Below are positions 26,086 through 35,787 of a stretch of 47,339 nt of DNA, piece after piece (the stretch's first letter is position 1; every line of letters begins with the position of its first letter). The position numbers were made by a program, and so were the translations under genes. Below the pieces are notes generated by a model. It saw nothing but the letters and a program-made list of their open reading frames with translations. It searched no databases and was not told the DNA's origin. This stretch comes from Paenibacillus cisolokensis. GTDB taxonomy: Bacteria > Bacillota > Bacilli > Paenibacillales > Paenibacillaceae. The stretch lies in NCBI RefSeq assembly GCF_018403665.1, contig NZ_BOVJ01000124.1:1-47339 (forward strand), given 5' to 3'.

Positions 26086-27627
26086 ATGCCTGATTGGGCT
26101 TGGCTCTTGATCGTTCTCGTTGTTGGCGCGATTTTCTTTGGGATTGGTTATTTTATTCGGAAGTCGATTGCCGAGGCCAAAATTTCGAGCGCGGAGCAAG
26201 CCGCCTCCCAGATAATCGAAAATGCGAGGAAGGAAGCGGAAGCGCAGAAGAAAGAAACGGTCTTGGAAGCGAAAGACGAAGTCCACAAACTCCGTACCGA
26301 AGCAGAGAAAGACATTCGCGAGCGACGAAATGAAATTCAACGTCTGGAAAGACGCTTGCTGCAAAAAGAGGAGTCGCTGGATAAAAAATTAGAAGCACTG
26401 GAACGCAAAGAAGAACAAGTAGCCAACAAGGAGAAACGAATCGAGGAAACCCAGGAGCAGATCGACTCCATTTACAAGCAGCAGCTTAGTGAATTGGAGC
26501 GGATATCCGGACTGACGATGGAAGAAGCGAAGCAGATCATTCTGTCCAACGTCGAGCAGGAAGTGCGCCATGAATCGGCTCAAATGATTAAGGAGATCGA
26601 ACAACAAGCGAAAGAAGAAGCCGACAAGAAAGCGCGCGATATTATTTCTCTGGCGATCCAGCGTTGCGCGGCGGATCATGTGGCAGAGACGACCGTATCG
26701 GTCGTGGCGCTGCCGAACGAGGAAATGAAAGGCCGCATTATCGGACGCGAGGGGCGCAACATCCGCGCTTTGGAAACATTGACCGGTATCGATTTGATTA
26801 TCGACGATACGCCGGAAGCGGTCATATTGTCGGGCTTCGATCCGATTCGTCGGGAAATTGCCCGAACCGCTCTCGAGAAGTTGGTTGCAGACGGACGTAT
26901 CCATCCGGCGCGCATCGAAGAAATGGTCGAGAAATCCCGCAAGGAAGTGGACGAACGAATCCGCGAATACGGGGAACAGGCGACGTTCGAAGTCGGCGTG
27001 CACGGATTGCACCCGGATCTGATCAAGATATTGGGCCGTCTGAAGTATCGAACAAGCTATGGCCAAAACGTTTTGAAGCATTCGATGGAAGTTGCGTATT
27101 TGACCGGGTTGATGGCAGCGGAGCTCGGCGAGGACGTTACGCTGGCGAAACGGGCCGGCCTGCTGCACGATATCGGCAAAGCGCTTGATCACGAAGTAGA
27201 AGGTTCCCACGTGGAAATCGGCGTGGAACTGGGCAAGAAATACAAGGAGCATCCGGTCGTCATCAACAGTATCGCATCCCATCACGGAGATTGCGAGGCG
27301 ACGTCGGTTATCGCCGTGCTGGTCGGCGCCGCGGATGCGTTGTCGGCGGCACGTCCGGGCGCACGCAGGGAGACGCTGGAGACGTACATCAAGCGGCTGG
27401 AGAAGCTCGAGGAAATTTCCGAATCGTTCGAAGGCGTCGAGAAGTCCTATGCGATACAGGCCGGCAGGGAAGTTCGCGTCATGGTGCAGCCGGACAAGAT
27501 CGACGACATCGAGGCGTTCCGCCTCGCGCGCGATATAACGAAGAAAATCGAAAACGAGCTCGATTATCCGGGGCATATTAAAATTACCGTCATCCGGGAG
27601 ACGCGAGCTGTGGAATACGCGAAATAA
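26086..27627 (+). CDS. rny: Ribonuclease Y
   Basis: A membrane-anchored endoribonuclease that starts bulk mRNA decay, 513 residues. In order: an N-terminal membrane helix ([18 protein letters not shown]), a long charged coiled coil to about residue 200, a KH RNA-binding domain ([15 protein letters not shown]), and an HD phosphohydrolase domain with [10 protein letters not shown] and SHHGD. ATG 26086 lies 5 bases after a strong GAGGAGGTGA; an upstream GTG at 26056 is less likely. A terminator follows at 27648. The neighbour ymdB is as in B. subtilis. Confidence 0.97.
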   Translation: MPDWAWLLIVLVVGAIFFGIGYFIRKSIAEAKISSAEQAASQIIENARKEAEAQKKETVLEAKDEVHKLRTEAEKDIRERRNEIQRLERRLLQKEESLDKKLEALERKEEQVANKEKRIEETQEQIDSIYKQQLSELERISGLTMEEAKQIILSNVEQEVRHESAQMIKEIEQQAKEEADKKARDIISLAIQRCAADHVAETTVSVVALPNEEMKGRIIGREGRNIRALETLTGIDLIIDDTPEAVILSGFDPIRREIARTALEKLVADGRIHPARIEEMVEKSRKEVDERIREYGEQATFEVGVHGLHPDLIKILGRLKYRTSYGQNVLKHSMEVAYLTGLMAAELGEDVTLAKRAGLLHDIGKALDHEVEGSHVEIGVELGKKYKEHPVVINSIASHHGDCEATSVIAVLVGAADALSAARPGARRETLETYIKRLEKLEEISESFEGVEKSYAIQAGREVRVMVQPDKIDDIEAFRLARDITKKIENELDYPGHIKITVIRETRAVEYAK

Positions 27628-27647
27628 AGCAGGATAACAATCGGCGG

Positions 27648-27676
27648 AAAGTGGCTGCGAAAGTCAGCCACTTTTC
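27648..27676 (+). terminator. Rho-independent terminator after rny
   Basis: AAAGTGGCTG (27648-27657) pairs with CAGCCACTTT (27665-27674) around CGAAAGT, followed by TCCCG. A strong stem with a T-tract built into the 3' arm. Confidence 0.75.
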
Positions 27677-27715
27677 CCGTCTAACGGAACATAAGCGGAG
27701 GAAGAGAAAACAACA

Positions 27716-28512
27716 ATGAAGCTGCTGTTTATCGGGGATATCGTCGGAAGCGTCGGCAGAGCCGCAGTCAAACAGGTGCTGCCGGCGCTGATCGACAAAT
27801 ATCATCCTCATATCGTCATCGCAAACGGCGAAAATGCGGCGCACGGACGCGGCATTACCGCTTCGATCGCGAAAGATTTGTTTACCTGGGGCGTGCACGG
27901 CATTACGATGGGAAATCATACCTGGGACAATAAGGACATCTTCGAATGGATCGACGACGAACCGCGCATCGTTCGTCCGGCCAATTTTCCGCCGGGAACG
28001 CCGGGGCAAGGCTCCGCGATCATCCGCGCAAACGGCAAAAAGCTGGCGATCGTCAACTTGCAGGGCAGAACGTTTTGCCGCCGATCGATTGCCCGTTCCG
28101 CGAAGCCGACGAACAACTGGAACGGGTGCGCAAAGAAACGAAATGCGTGCTGGTCGATTTTCATGCCGAGGCAACGTCGGAGAAAATCGCCATGGGCTGG
28201 CATCTGGACGGCCGCGCTTCGCTCGTCGTCGGCACGCATACGCATGTGCAAACGAACGACGAGACGATTTTGCCGGGGGGCACCGCTTATATTACCGATG
28301 CGGGAATGGTCGGTTCGCGCGAAGGGGTGCTCGGCATGGAACGAACGGCGGTGCTGTCCAAATTCAAAACGCAGCTTCCGGCCCGTTTTGTCGTAGATGA
28401 AGGAAAATGGCAATTCCACGGTGTGTACGCCGAATTGGACGAGACGAACGGCCGGGCGACCGCCATCGAAAAAATCCGTCTGACCGAGGACGAGTGGCTC
28501 ATCATGTCTTGA
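27716..28512 (+). CDS. ymdB: YmdB metallophosphodiesterase (one-base frameshift)
   Basis: A calcineurin-like phosphoesterase of about 265 residues, known in B. subtilis as a 2',3'-cyclic-nucleotide phosphodiesterase that switches cells between motility and biofilm/sporulation fates. Metal ligands are visible in FIGDIVGSVGR, NGENAAHGRG, MGNHTWDN and, beyond the break, VVGTHTHVQTND. The frame is lost at TTTT 28073-28076: a fifth T gives 'GRTFLPPIDCPFREADEQL', and reading continues to 28512. ATG 27716 follows GCGGAGGAAG. Both halves are highly conserved. Confidence 0.94.
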
Positions 28513-28581
28513 TCGGCCACTCTTTTTTTCTTTAAATAGTAAGATAATTCAAAAGACTTTGCGAACTCGGATGAAATCAGC

Positions 28582-28606
28582 AGGAATTTTTTGACCTCTC
28601 TCGAAT
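28582..28606 (+). promoter_or_regulatory. Sigma-H promoter of spoVS
   Basis: AGGAATT (28582-28588) and GAAT (28603-28606) are separated by exactly 14 bases, the spacing of known sigma-H promoters such as spoVG. spoVS is a sigma-H gene in B. subtilis. It lies about 50 bases before the spoVS start. Confidence 0.65.
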
Positions 28607-28655
28607 AAAGATTTAATAGTGGATTCCATCCATCATTCCCGAGGAGGTACTTGTC

Positions 28656-28916
28656 ATGGAAGTATTAAAAGTTTCAGCAAAGTCCAACCCAAATTCCGTA
28701 GCAGGCGCGCTGGCTGGCGTTTTGCGGGAACGCGGGGCTGCCGAATTGCAGGCGATCGGGGCTGGTGCGTTGAATCAGGCGATCAAGGCGGTGGCGATCG
28801 CCCGGGGCTTTGTCGCTCCCAGCGGGGTGGATCTCATCTGTATTCCGGCTTTTACCGATATTGTAATCGACGGAGAAGATCGGACAGCGATCAAGCTGAT
28901 CGTTGAACCGCGATAA
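28656..28916 (+). CDS. spoVS: Stage V sporulation protein S
   Basis: An 86-residue Alba-like DNA/RNA-binding protein that is almost invariant across spore formers. It begins MEVLKVSAKSNPNSVAGALA and ends IKLIVEPR, matching the full family length. It affects Z-ring use and septation at the onset of sporulation; the molecular role is still unsettled. ATG 28656 follows GAGGAGG. It is a single-gene unit with its own promoter at 28582 and terminator at 28956. Confidence 0.97.
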   Translation: MEVLKVSAKSNPNSVAGALAGVLRERGAAELQAIGAGALNQAIKAVAIARGFVAPSGVDLICIPAFTDIVIDGEDRTAIKLIVEPR

Positions 28917-28955
28917 CCCAAGATGCCTATACAGAAATGCTCGCGTAAGAAATAG

Positions 28956-28987
28956 AACCTGTTTACGACCGGTGTAAACAGGTTTTT
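28956..28987 (+). terminator. Rho-independent terminator after spoVS
   Basis: AACCTGTTTAC (28956-28966) pairs perfectly with GTAAACAGGTT (28973-28983), followed by TTTT. Confidence 0.9.
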
Positions 28988-29025
28988 TGCGCATCATGCC
29001 GGACAAACGTCAGGAGGAACGATAA

Positions 29026-29957
29026 ATGATCGATTTTCATTGCGATGTGCTGTGCAAGCTTCTGGACGACGACAGGCTCGATTTTGCCGCCGGATCGGAC
29101 GGGCTCGACGTGACGTTTCCTCGTCTAAAGGCGGCGGGCAGCCTGCTTCAGACATTTGCGGTCTATATTCCGGAGCGGCAGCATGGCGGCATGACGCCGG
29201 TATGGCGCAGCATCGACCTGTTTTACCGCAAAGTGCTGTCCATTCCCGGCATCCGTCTGATCCGGTCGGCCGCCGATCTGGAAGCGGCGGGACGCGAACG
29301 GCAGATCGGCGCCCTGCTTTCCCTGGAAGGCGTGGACCGGCTTGACGGCGATCTGACGCTGCTGCGCATCCTGTACCGGCTCGGCGTGCGGGCGGTCGGG
29401 CTTACCTGGAACCACGCCAACTGGGCCGCGGACGGCGTGATGGAGCCTCGCGGCGCAGGACTGACGGGCAAGGGGAAGGAGTTTGTCCGGGAGTGCGAAC
29501 GGCTCGGCATTATCGTCGACGTTTCCCATTTGTCGGAAGCCGGTTTTGGGACGTGTGCGACCTGGCCGGCCGCCCGTTTATCGCCTCACACTCCAATGCC
29601 CGTTCCGTATGCGACCATCCGCGCAATTTGACGGACGATCAGATACGGGCGATTATCGCGGTCGACGGGCGGATCGGCATGACGTTCGTCCCCTGGTTCG
29701 TGCGACCGGTGGCCCCCGTCACAACGGACGATCTGCTCCGCCATATCGAGCATGTCTGCGCGCTCGGCGGCGACCGCCATATTATGCTCGGATCGGACTT
29801 CGACGGCATAGATCGCCATATGGAAGATTTGCGCAGTCCGGAAGATGTATGGAGATTGAAAGAAGCGCTTCTGAAGCGATATTCGGCGGAACAGACGGAA
29901 CGTTTTTTCAGCGGCAATGCGCTCCGTTATTTGACGGCGATGCTGCCTGCGACATGA
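29026..29957 (+). CDS. Membrane dipeptidase family (M19) peptidase (one-base frameshift)
   Basis: A zinc dipeptidase of the renal-dipeptidase (M19) family, about 310 residues after repair, likely cytoplasmic since no signal peptide is seen. Zinc-ligand segments are MIDFHCD (His-x-Asp at the N-terminus), LSLEGVD (bridging Glu), and, beyond the break, IASHSNAR and LGSDFDGID. The frame breaks at TTTT 29544-29547: a fifth T gives 'EAGFWDVCDLAGRPFIASHS', with the stop at 29955-29957. ATG 29026 follows CAGGAGG. The substrate is unknown; some homologues act on dipeptides containing D-amino acids. Confidence 0.9.
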
Positions 29958-30029
29958 CATTATGGTCTTCCATCTCGTTCCGGTATCAATTCAATCGAAA
30001 AGAATTATCTTAAAAAAACCGATTACGCC

Positions 30030-30058
30030 TTGCTTTTTACGGTTACCAATCTTAAAAT
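30030..30058 (+). promoter_or_regulatory. Candidate promoter for the 2-oxoacid oxidoreductase genes
   Basis: TTGCTT (30030-30035) and TAAAAT (30053-30058), 17 bases apart, about 80 bases before the start. Confidence 0.45.
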
Positions 30059-30139
30059 TTATGTGACAATCGAATAGCTTTCATTCAAATAGCTTGTTGT
30101 CGAACTATCACCGTTCATCAAAAAGAGGAGATGGGCATT

Positions 30140-31872
30140 TTGATCAGTCAATTGTCTTGGAAGATCGGGGGTCAGCAAGGGGAGGGCGTCGAAAGTACGG
30201 ACCGCATTTTTCGACGGCGCTGAACCGGCTCGGATACTATTTATACGGATATCGTCATTTTTCTTCCCGGATCAAAGGCGGTCATACGAATAACAAAATT
30301 CGCATCAGCACGAAGCCGATTCGGGCCATCTCGGACGATCTGGACATTCTCGTCGCGTTCGATCAGGAAAGCATCGATTTGAACAGCCACGAGCTGCGTC
30401 CGGGCGGCGTCGTCGTCGCCGATGCGAAATTCAATCCGACGCTGCCGGATGGCGTGGACGCCCGGCTGTTTGCCGTGCCGATTACGGCGATTGCCGAGGA
30501 GCTTGGCACTTCGTTGATGAAGAACATGGTCGCCTCCGGGGCATCGTGGGCGCTTCTCGGCTTGCCGCTGGAAGTATTCAACAAGGCGGTGGAGGAAGAG
30601 TTCGGACGGAAAGGACCGGCCATCGTCGAGAAAAACGTGGAGGCGGTCAAGCGCGGCGCCGAGTATGTGCTCGAGCTTGCCGGAGGTCCCTTGGAAGAGT
30701 TCCGGCTCGAGCCGGCCGACGGCCGCCAGAAATTGTTTATGATCGGCAATGAAGCGATCGGGCTCGGCGCTATTGTCGCAGGATGCCGAATTATGTCCGC
30801 TTATCCGATTACCCCTGCTTCCGAGATTATGGAATATTTGATTAAGAAGCTGCCGAAATTCGGCGGCACCGTGATTCAGACGGAGGATGAAATCGCCGCC
30901 GCGACGATGGCGATCGGCGCGGGATACGCCGGCGTGCGGGCGATGACGGCTTCCGCCGGCCCCGGCTTGTCGCTCATGATGGAGTCGATCGGCTTGTCCG
31001 GCATGACCGAAACGCCGCTTGTCATCGTCGACACGCAGCGCGGCGGTCCGTCCACCGGCTTGCCGACCAAGCAGGAGCAATCCGATCTGAACGCGATGGT
31101 ATACGGCACGCACGGTGAAATTCCGAAGCTGGTTATCGCGCCGGCTTCGATCGAGGACTGCTTCTACGATACGATCGAGGCGTTCAATATGGCCGAGAAA
31201 TATCAGGTGCCGGTCATCGTCATGACCGATTTGCAGCTGTCGCTCGGCAAGCAGTCCTGTGAAATGCTGGACTATGAGAAAATACCGATCGAACGCGGCA
31301 AACTGGTGAAGGACGCGCCGCCGCTTGAGCCGAACGAGTTGTTCAAGCGCTATGAATTTACGGAAGACGGCGTTTCGCCGCGCGTGCTGCCGGGAGAGAA
31401 ATACGGCCTCCATCACGTGACAGGCGTCGAGCACGATGAGGCCGGCCGCCCGTCGGAGAATGCGCAGAACCGCCAGAAGATGATGGACAAACGGCTGAAA
31501 AAGCTGAAAGGCGTCTACATCCGCGAAGCGATCCGCGTCGACGCGCCTCATGAAGCGCCGGATCTGCTGATGATCGGCATGGGCTCGACCGGAGGCACGA
31601 TCGACGAGGCAAGACAGCGGCTCGCAGCGGACGGCGTGACGAGCAATCATGTGACCGTGCGCCAGATCCATCCGTTCCCGGCCGATTTGCTGCTGCCGTA
31701 TCTGAAGAGCGCCAAGCGGATCGTCGTCCTGGAGAACAACGCGACGGCGCAGCTCGCTGCGCAAATCAAGCTGCATTGCGGATTTGCCGACAATATCCGC
31801 AGCATTTTGAAATATGACGGGACTCCGTTCCTGCCTTCCGAAGTGTACAAAGCTTGCAAGGAGTTGAACTAA
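30140..31872 (+). CDS. korA: 2-oxoacid:ferredoxin oxidoreductase, fused gamma-alpha subunit (one-base frameshift)
   Basis: The large subunit of a KorAB-type enzyme that decarboxylates a 2-oxoacid (probably 2-oxoglutarate) to its acyl-CoA, passing electrons to ferredoxin; about 577 residues. The N-terminal 190 residues are the gamma domain (GGQQGEGVES, SSRIKGGHTNNKIRIS); the alpha domain follows (SAYPITPASEIMEYL, ASAGPGLSLM, DTQRGGPSTGLPTK). The frame breaks at TTTTT 30207-30211: a sixth T joins 'STDRIF' to 'STALNRLGYYLYGYR'. I start at TTG 30140, 9 bases after GAGGAG; ATG 30131 touches that site. korB follows one base after the stop. Substrate specificity is inferred from family resemblance only. 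Confidence 0.92.
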
Positions 31873-31873
31873 G

Positions 31874-32740
31874 ATGGCGACATTCAAAGAGTTTCGCAAT
31901 AATGTGAAGCCGAACTGGTGTCCCGGCTGCGGCGATTTCTCCGTGCAAGCGGCCATTCAGCGGGCGGCAGCCAACGTCGGTTTGGAGCCCGAGGGACTGG
32001 CTGTCGTATCCGGCATCGGCTGTTCGGGACGGATTTCCGGCTATATTAACGCTTACGGCTTCCACGGCATTCACGGCCGGGCGCTGCCGATCGCGCAGGG
32101 CGTCAAGCTGGCCAACCGGGAATTGACGGTTATCGCCTCCGGCGGCGACGGCGACGGCTTCGCTATCGGCATGGGACATACGGTTCATGCGATTCGCCGC
32201 AACCTGGACATTACCTATATCGTAATGGACAACCAGATTTACGGCTTGACCAAAGGCCAGACATCGCCGCGCAGCGCCGCAGGCTTCAAGACGAAATCGA
32301 CGCCGGAAGGCTCGATCGAGACGTCGCTGTCGCCGCTCGAAATCGCGCTGTCCGCGGGTGCGACGTTCGTCGCGCAATCGTTCTCCAGCGATCTGAAGCA
32401 GCTGACGCTGCTGATCGAGGAGGCGATCAAGCATAAAGGCTTTTCGTTCATTAACGTGTTCAGCCCCTGCGTAACATTCAACAAGGTGAACACGTACGAC
32501 TGGTTCAAGGAAAACATCGTCAACCTGGATCAGTTCCCGGACTACGATCCGACCAACCGGGTTGCCGCGATGAACAAAATTATGGAAACGAACGGGATGC
32601 TGACCGGACTGATCTATCAGGATAAAACGCGCAAATGTTACGAGGACCTCATCCCGGGATTCGCACAGGAAGCGTTGGCGAAGCAATCGCTCGATATTAC
32701 CCGCGAGCAGTTCGACAATCTGCTTGCCGAGTTCAAATAA
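31874..32740 (+). CDS. korB: 2-oxoacid:ferredoxin oxidoreductase, beta subunit
   Basis: The thiamine-diphosphate-binding subunit, 288 residues. It shows NWCPGCGDFSV and GIGCSGRISGY, whose cysteines bind the [4Fe-4S] cluster, and the TPP motif GGDGDGFAIGMGH with the metal-binding MDNQIYGLTKGQTSP. With korA it makes the two-gene form common in aerobic Bacilli and halophilic archaea, which needs no separate ferredoxin-like delta subunit. ATG 31874 is one base past the korA stop. A terminator follows at 32756. Confidence 0.95.
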   Translation: MATFKEFRNNVKPNWCPGCGDFSVQAAIQRAAANVGLEPEGLAVVSGIGCSGRISGYINAYGFHGIHGRALPIAQGVKLANRELTVIASGGDGDGFAIGMGHTVHAIRRNLDITYIVMDNQIYGLTKGQTSPRSAAGFKTKSTPEGSIETSLSPLEIALSAGATFVAQSFSSDLKQLTLLIEEAIKHKGFSFINVFSPCVTFNKVNTYDWFKENIVNLDQFPDYDPTNRVAAMNKIMETNGMLTGLIYQDKTRKCYEDLIPGFAQEALAKQSLDITREQFDNLLAEFK

Positions 32741-32755
32741 ACGGGAGAAGCCCGG

Positions 32756-32786
32756 GCATGCTGCCGAATCGGCCGCATGCTTTTTT
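32756..32786 (+). terminator. Rho-independent terminator after korB
   Basis: GCATGC (32756-32761) pairs with GCATGC (32775-32780), with an inner CCG/CGG pairing, followed by TTTTTT (32781-32786). Confidence 0.85.
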
Positions 32787-32801
32787 GCTGTCGGAAGATG
32801 T

Positions 32802-32829
32802 TTGGCGTATACTGGCGATAGGGTATACT
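32802..32829 (+). promoter_or_regulatory. Promoter for the PduL-like gene
   Basis: TTGGCG (32802-32807) and TATACT (32824-32829), 16 bases apart, 31 bases before the start codon and just after the korB terminator. Confidence 0.6.
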
Positions 32830-32860
32830 TTACAGGGACAAACGAAAGGATGATCTTTTC

Positions 32861-33433
32861 ATGGCAAAACTTGTACCGGTTGGCGTATCGGCGAGGCATA
32901 TCCATCTTTCGCGGGAGCATGTGGAGGCGCTGTTCGGCCCGGGTTACGAGCTGACGGTCATGAAGCCGCTATCGCAGCCAGGGCAGTTTGCGGCCAATGA
33001 AACGGTGGAGGTTGTCGGCCCGAAAGGCTCGTTCCCGAAAGTGCGGATACTGGGGCCGGCCCGCAGCGCGACGCAGCTCGAAATATCGCGCACCGACGCG
33101 TATGCGATCGGCATCGACGCGCCCGTCAGGGAATCCGGCGATATCGCGGGCACGCCGGGGATCACGATCAAAGGGCCAGCCGGCGAACTGACGATCGAAC
33201 AAGGCGTCATCGTCGCTGCGCGGCATATCCATTTTCATACGACCGACGCCGAACGGTGGGGGATTGCCGACAAGCAAAGGCTGAAGGTGCGCGTTGGCGG
33301 CGAACGGGGACTCGTATTCGAGCAGGTGATCGCCAGAGTGTCGCCGGATTTCGCGCTCGATATGCACATCGATACCGATGAAGCGAACGCGGCTGGCGTC
33401 CAAAGCGGCGATACGGCCGAAATTATCGGGTAA
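32861..33433 (+). CDS. pduL: PduL-type phosphate acyltransferase (phosphotransacylase)
   Basis: A 190-residue zinc enzyme that exchanges CoA and phosphate on short acyl groups (acetyl or propanoyl-CoA to acyl phosphate). The two PduL repeats each carry the metal-binding His pair: VSARHIHLS near residue 12 and VAARHIHFH near residue 118. There is no N-terminal extension of the microcompartment-targeting type and no shell-protein gene nearby, so this is probably a free cytosolic enzyme. ATG 32861 follows AAAGGATGA. It sits next to korAB, which makes acyl-CoA, but has its own promoter. Confidence 0.9.
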   Translation: MAKLVPVGVSARHIHLSREHVEALFGPGYELTVMKPLSQPGQFAANETVEVVGPKGSFPKVRILGPARSATQLEISRTDAYAIGIDAPVRESGDIAGTPGITIKGPAGELTIEQGVIVAARHIHFHTTDAERWGIADKQRLKVRVGGERGLVFEQVIARVSPDFALDMHIDTDEANAAGVQSGDTAEIIG

Positions 33434-33487
33434 GCGGCGACCGGCCCGATGCCTCGGAATACCCTTGTGGCGGCCTCCTGCAAAACA

Positions 33488-33496
33488 TGCTATAAT
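33488..33496 (+). promoter_or_regulatory. Extended -10 promoter for miaB
   Basis: TGCTATAAT is a perfect extended -10 element 33 bases before the miaB TTG start. No -35 at ideal distance; TTGTGG at 33465-33470 is 20 bases away. Confidence 0.5.
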
Positions 33497-33529
33497 TTGA
33501 TGGATACAACCGGAGGGAAGTGATCAACG

Positions 33530-35088
33530 TTGGCGAAAGAAACGAAAGATTACAGCAAATATTTCGATTTTTCGGGAGCCAAAGTCATTTCCGAGGATGA
33601 GCATGGCAAAAAAATCCGCTTGGGCGGCCGCGATATTCATATCGTATCCGAACCCAATTATCGTCAGGAAAAGCAGCGCGGCAAAGAAGAAGTGAAAGTG
33701 CTGTACGACAATGCGGTGCCGGAAGCGCTGCGCACACTCGGAACGAACAAGAAATATTTGATATATACGTACGGCTGCCAGATGAACGAGCATGACACCG
33801 AAGTGATGAAAGGGCTGTTCGAGCAGATGGGCTATACGGCGACGGAAGACCGTAACGAGGCCGACGTCATCCTGCTCAATACGTGCGCGATCCGCGAAAA
33901 CGCGGAGGACAAAGTATTCGGCGAGCTCGGGCATCTGAAGTCGCTCAAGACAGAGAAGCCCGAGCTTATTCTCGGCGTCTGCGGCTGCATGTCGCAGGAA
34001 GAATCGGTCGTGAGCCGGATTTTGCAAAAGCATTCGTTCGTCGACCTCATCTTCGGCACGCACAACATTCACCGCCTGCCGGAACTGCTGATGAACGCCA
34101 TCTTCAGCAAGGAGATGGTGGTCGAAGTGTGGTCGAAAGAAGGCGACATTATTGAGAACTTGCCGAAAAACGGGAAGGGATGCGCGCCTGGGTCAACATT
34201 ATGTACGGCTGCGACAAATTTTGCACCTACTGCATCGTGCCGTATACGCGGGGCAAGGAGCGGAGCCGGCTGCCGGAAGACGTCATCGCCGAGGTGCGGG
34301 AACTGGCGCGGCAAGGCTTCAAGGAAATTACGCTGCTCGGCCAGAACGTCAACGCATACGGCAAAGATTTCACGGACCGCAACTATCGTTTCGGCGATCT
34401 GATGAAAGATATTTCGAAAATCGATATCCCGCGCGTCCGCTTCACCACGAGCCATCCGCGCGACTTCGACGATCACTTGATCGAAGTGCTGGCCGGCCGC
34501 GGCAATCTGGTGGAGCATATCCATTTGCCGGTACAGTCCGGCAGCACCGCCATTCTGAAAAAGATGAGCCGCAAATATACGCGCGAATCGTATCTGGAGC
34601 TTGTGCGCAAAATCAGGGCCGCGATTCCCGACGTCGTGCTGACGACCGATATTATCGTCGGATTCCCGGGTGAAACCGAGGAGCAGTTCGAAGAGACGCT
34701 TTCGCTTGTGCGCGAAGTCCGCTTCGATTCCGCCTTCACCTTTATTTATTCGCCCCGCGCGGGCACGCCGGCAGCCGAAATGACCGACGACGTCTCGGCC
34801 GAGACGAAGAAGGAGCGGCTGAAGCGGCTGAACGATCTGATGGCCGAATTGAGCCGTGAAAGCAACGAGCGGCTGAAGGGGCAGATCGTCGAAGTGCTTG
34901 TCGAAGGCGAAAGCAAAAACAAGGCGAATATGCTGTCGGGACGGACAAGAACGAACAAGCTCGTCCATTTCGAAGGACCGAAGGAATGGATCGGACAATT
35001 CGTTCATGTGCGGGTTACGGAGCCGCAGACGTGGTATATCAAAGCGGAGCCGGTCGAGCTTGCAACCGTCCAGGGCGCGGTATCCTAA
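33530..35088 (+). CDS. miaB: tRNA-2-methylthio-N6-dimethylallyladenosine synthase MiaB (one-base frameshift)
   Basis: A radical-SAM methylthiotransferase that modifies i6A37 of tRNA; about 519 residues. It has the MiaB-specific N-terminal extension of about 70 residues, then [19 protein letters not shown] and GVCGCMSQ with the auxiliary-cluster cysteines, the radical-SAM [21 protein letters not shown] segment, and a TRAM domain near the end. The frame is lost at AAAAA 34166-34170: a sixth A gives '[22 protein letters not shown]'. The start is TTG 33530. ricA follows closely, as ymcB-ymcA in B. subtilis. Confidence 0.95.
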
Positions 35089-35163
35089 AGCCGGATGCCG
35101 ATTGCTGCAAGCCAATTGCTGACGAAAAAACTTTTCTGGCGAAAAGTTTGAGGAGAGATGACG

Positions 35164-35664
35164 ATGACACAATCAAGCGAGGCGCCGGGCAGGGCGCATG
35201 AGAAGGAGCATCGGCACGGCCACGGGTCCGCAGGCTGCTCCATTCCGGTTTATCATACCCGGGATTTGATCGTTCGCGAGGATATTATGGCCAAAGCCAA
35301 AGAGCTTGCCGAACTGATCTACACGTCCGAAGAGGTGCAGCATTTCCGCCGCGCGGAAAAGCAAATCCAGGCCAATGAACGGGTTCAGGGATTGATCGCC
35401 CAAATCAAGAAAAAGCAGAAGGAGCTCGTCGCGTTCGAGACGACGTTCAAAAACGAGAAAATGGTTGCCAAAATCGAGCGCGAGATGGAGCAGCTGCAGG
35501 ACGAGCTCGACAGCATTCCGATTGTGTCGGAATTTCAGCAGAGCCAATCGGATATCAACTATTTGCTCCAGCTTGTCGTTTCGGTCATTCGCGATACGGT
35601 CGGCGAGAAGCTGGAGCTGGAGAATGACAACAGACAGGCCGCTCCCGCCGATTGCAGCGATTGA
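35164..35664 (+). CDS. ricA: RicA (YmcA/YlbF family) with an N-terminal His-rich extension
   Basis: A 166-residue helical protein of the DUF964/YlbF-YmcA family. In B. subtilis RicA joins RicF and RicT in an iron-sulfur complex that steers RNase Y processing and promotes biofilm formation and sporulation. The conserved core starts near residue 33 (REDIMAKAKELAELIYTSEEVQHFRRAEKQI). Ahead of it are about 28 extra residues, including HEKEHRHGHG and one Cys, which I do not recall from B. subtilis RicA. Another Cys lies near the C-terminus (ADCSD). ATG 35164 is 8 bases after AGGAG; an ATG at 35158 is too close to it, and ATG 35287 would remove the extension but has a poor ribosome site. It follows miaB, the usual place. 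Confidence 0.85.
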   Translation: MTQSSEAPGRAHEKEHRHGHGSAGCSIPVYHTRDLIVREDIMAKAKELAELIYTSEEVQHFRRAEKQIQANERVQGLIAQIKKKQKELVAFETTFKNEKMVAKIEREMEQLQDELDSIPIVSEFQQSQSDINYLLQLVVSVIRDTVGEKLELENDNRQAAPADCSD

Positions 35665-35703
35665 ACGCTTCGGCCGGCATGACGGACAAGCTTCCCTAAC
35701 AGT

Positions 35704-35740
35704 ACGACCGCCAGTCCCGGAGGGACTGGCGGTCGTTGTT
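35704..35740. terminator. Bidirectional terminator between ricA and bioY
   Basis: ACGACCGCCAGTCCC (35704-35718) and GGGACTGGCGGTCGT (35722-35736) form a perfect 15-bp stem with a three-base loop, flanked by TGTTTG on the right. It serves converging ricA (+) and bioY (-). Confidence 0.8.
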
Positions 35741-35787
35741 TGTCGGGCGGCCGAATCGTTCCGCCGCGAAGGCGGTTCGCCCGACGG

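Noticed and set aside
28520-28655. Riboswitch or small RNA gene ahead of spoVS
   Set aside because: The stretch is AT-rich with a sigma-H promoter and a ribosome site; no stable fold beyond that is evident.
32861-33433. Bacterial microcompartment locus because of PduL
   Set aside because: No shell proteins or signature enzymes nearby and no encapsulation peptide at the N-terminus.
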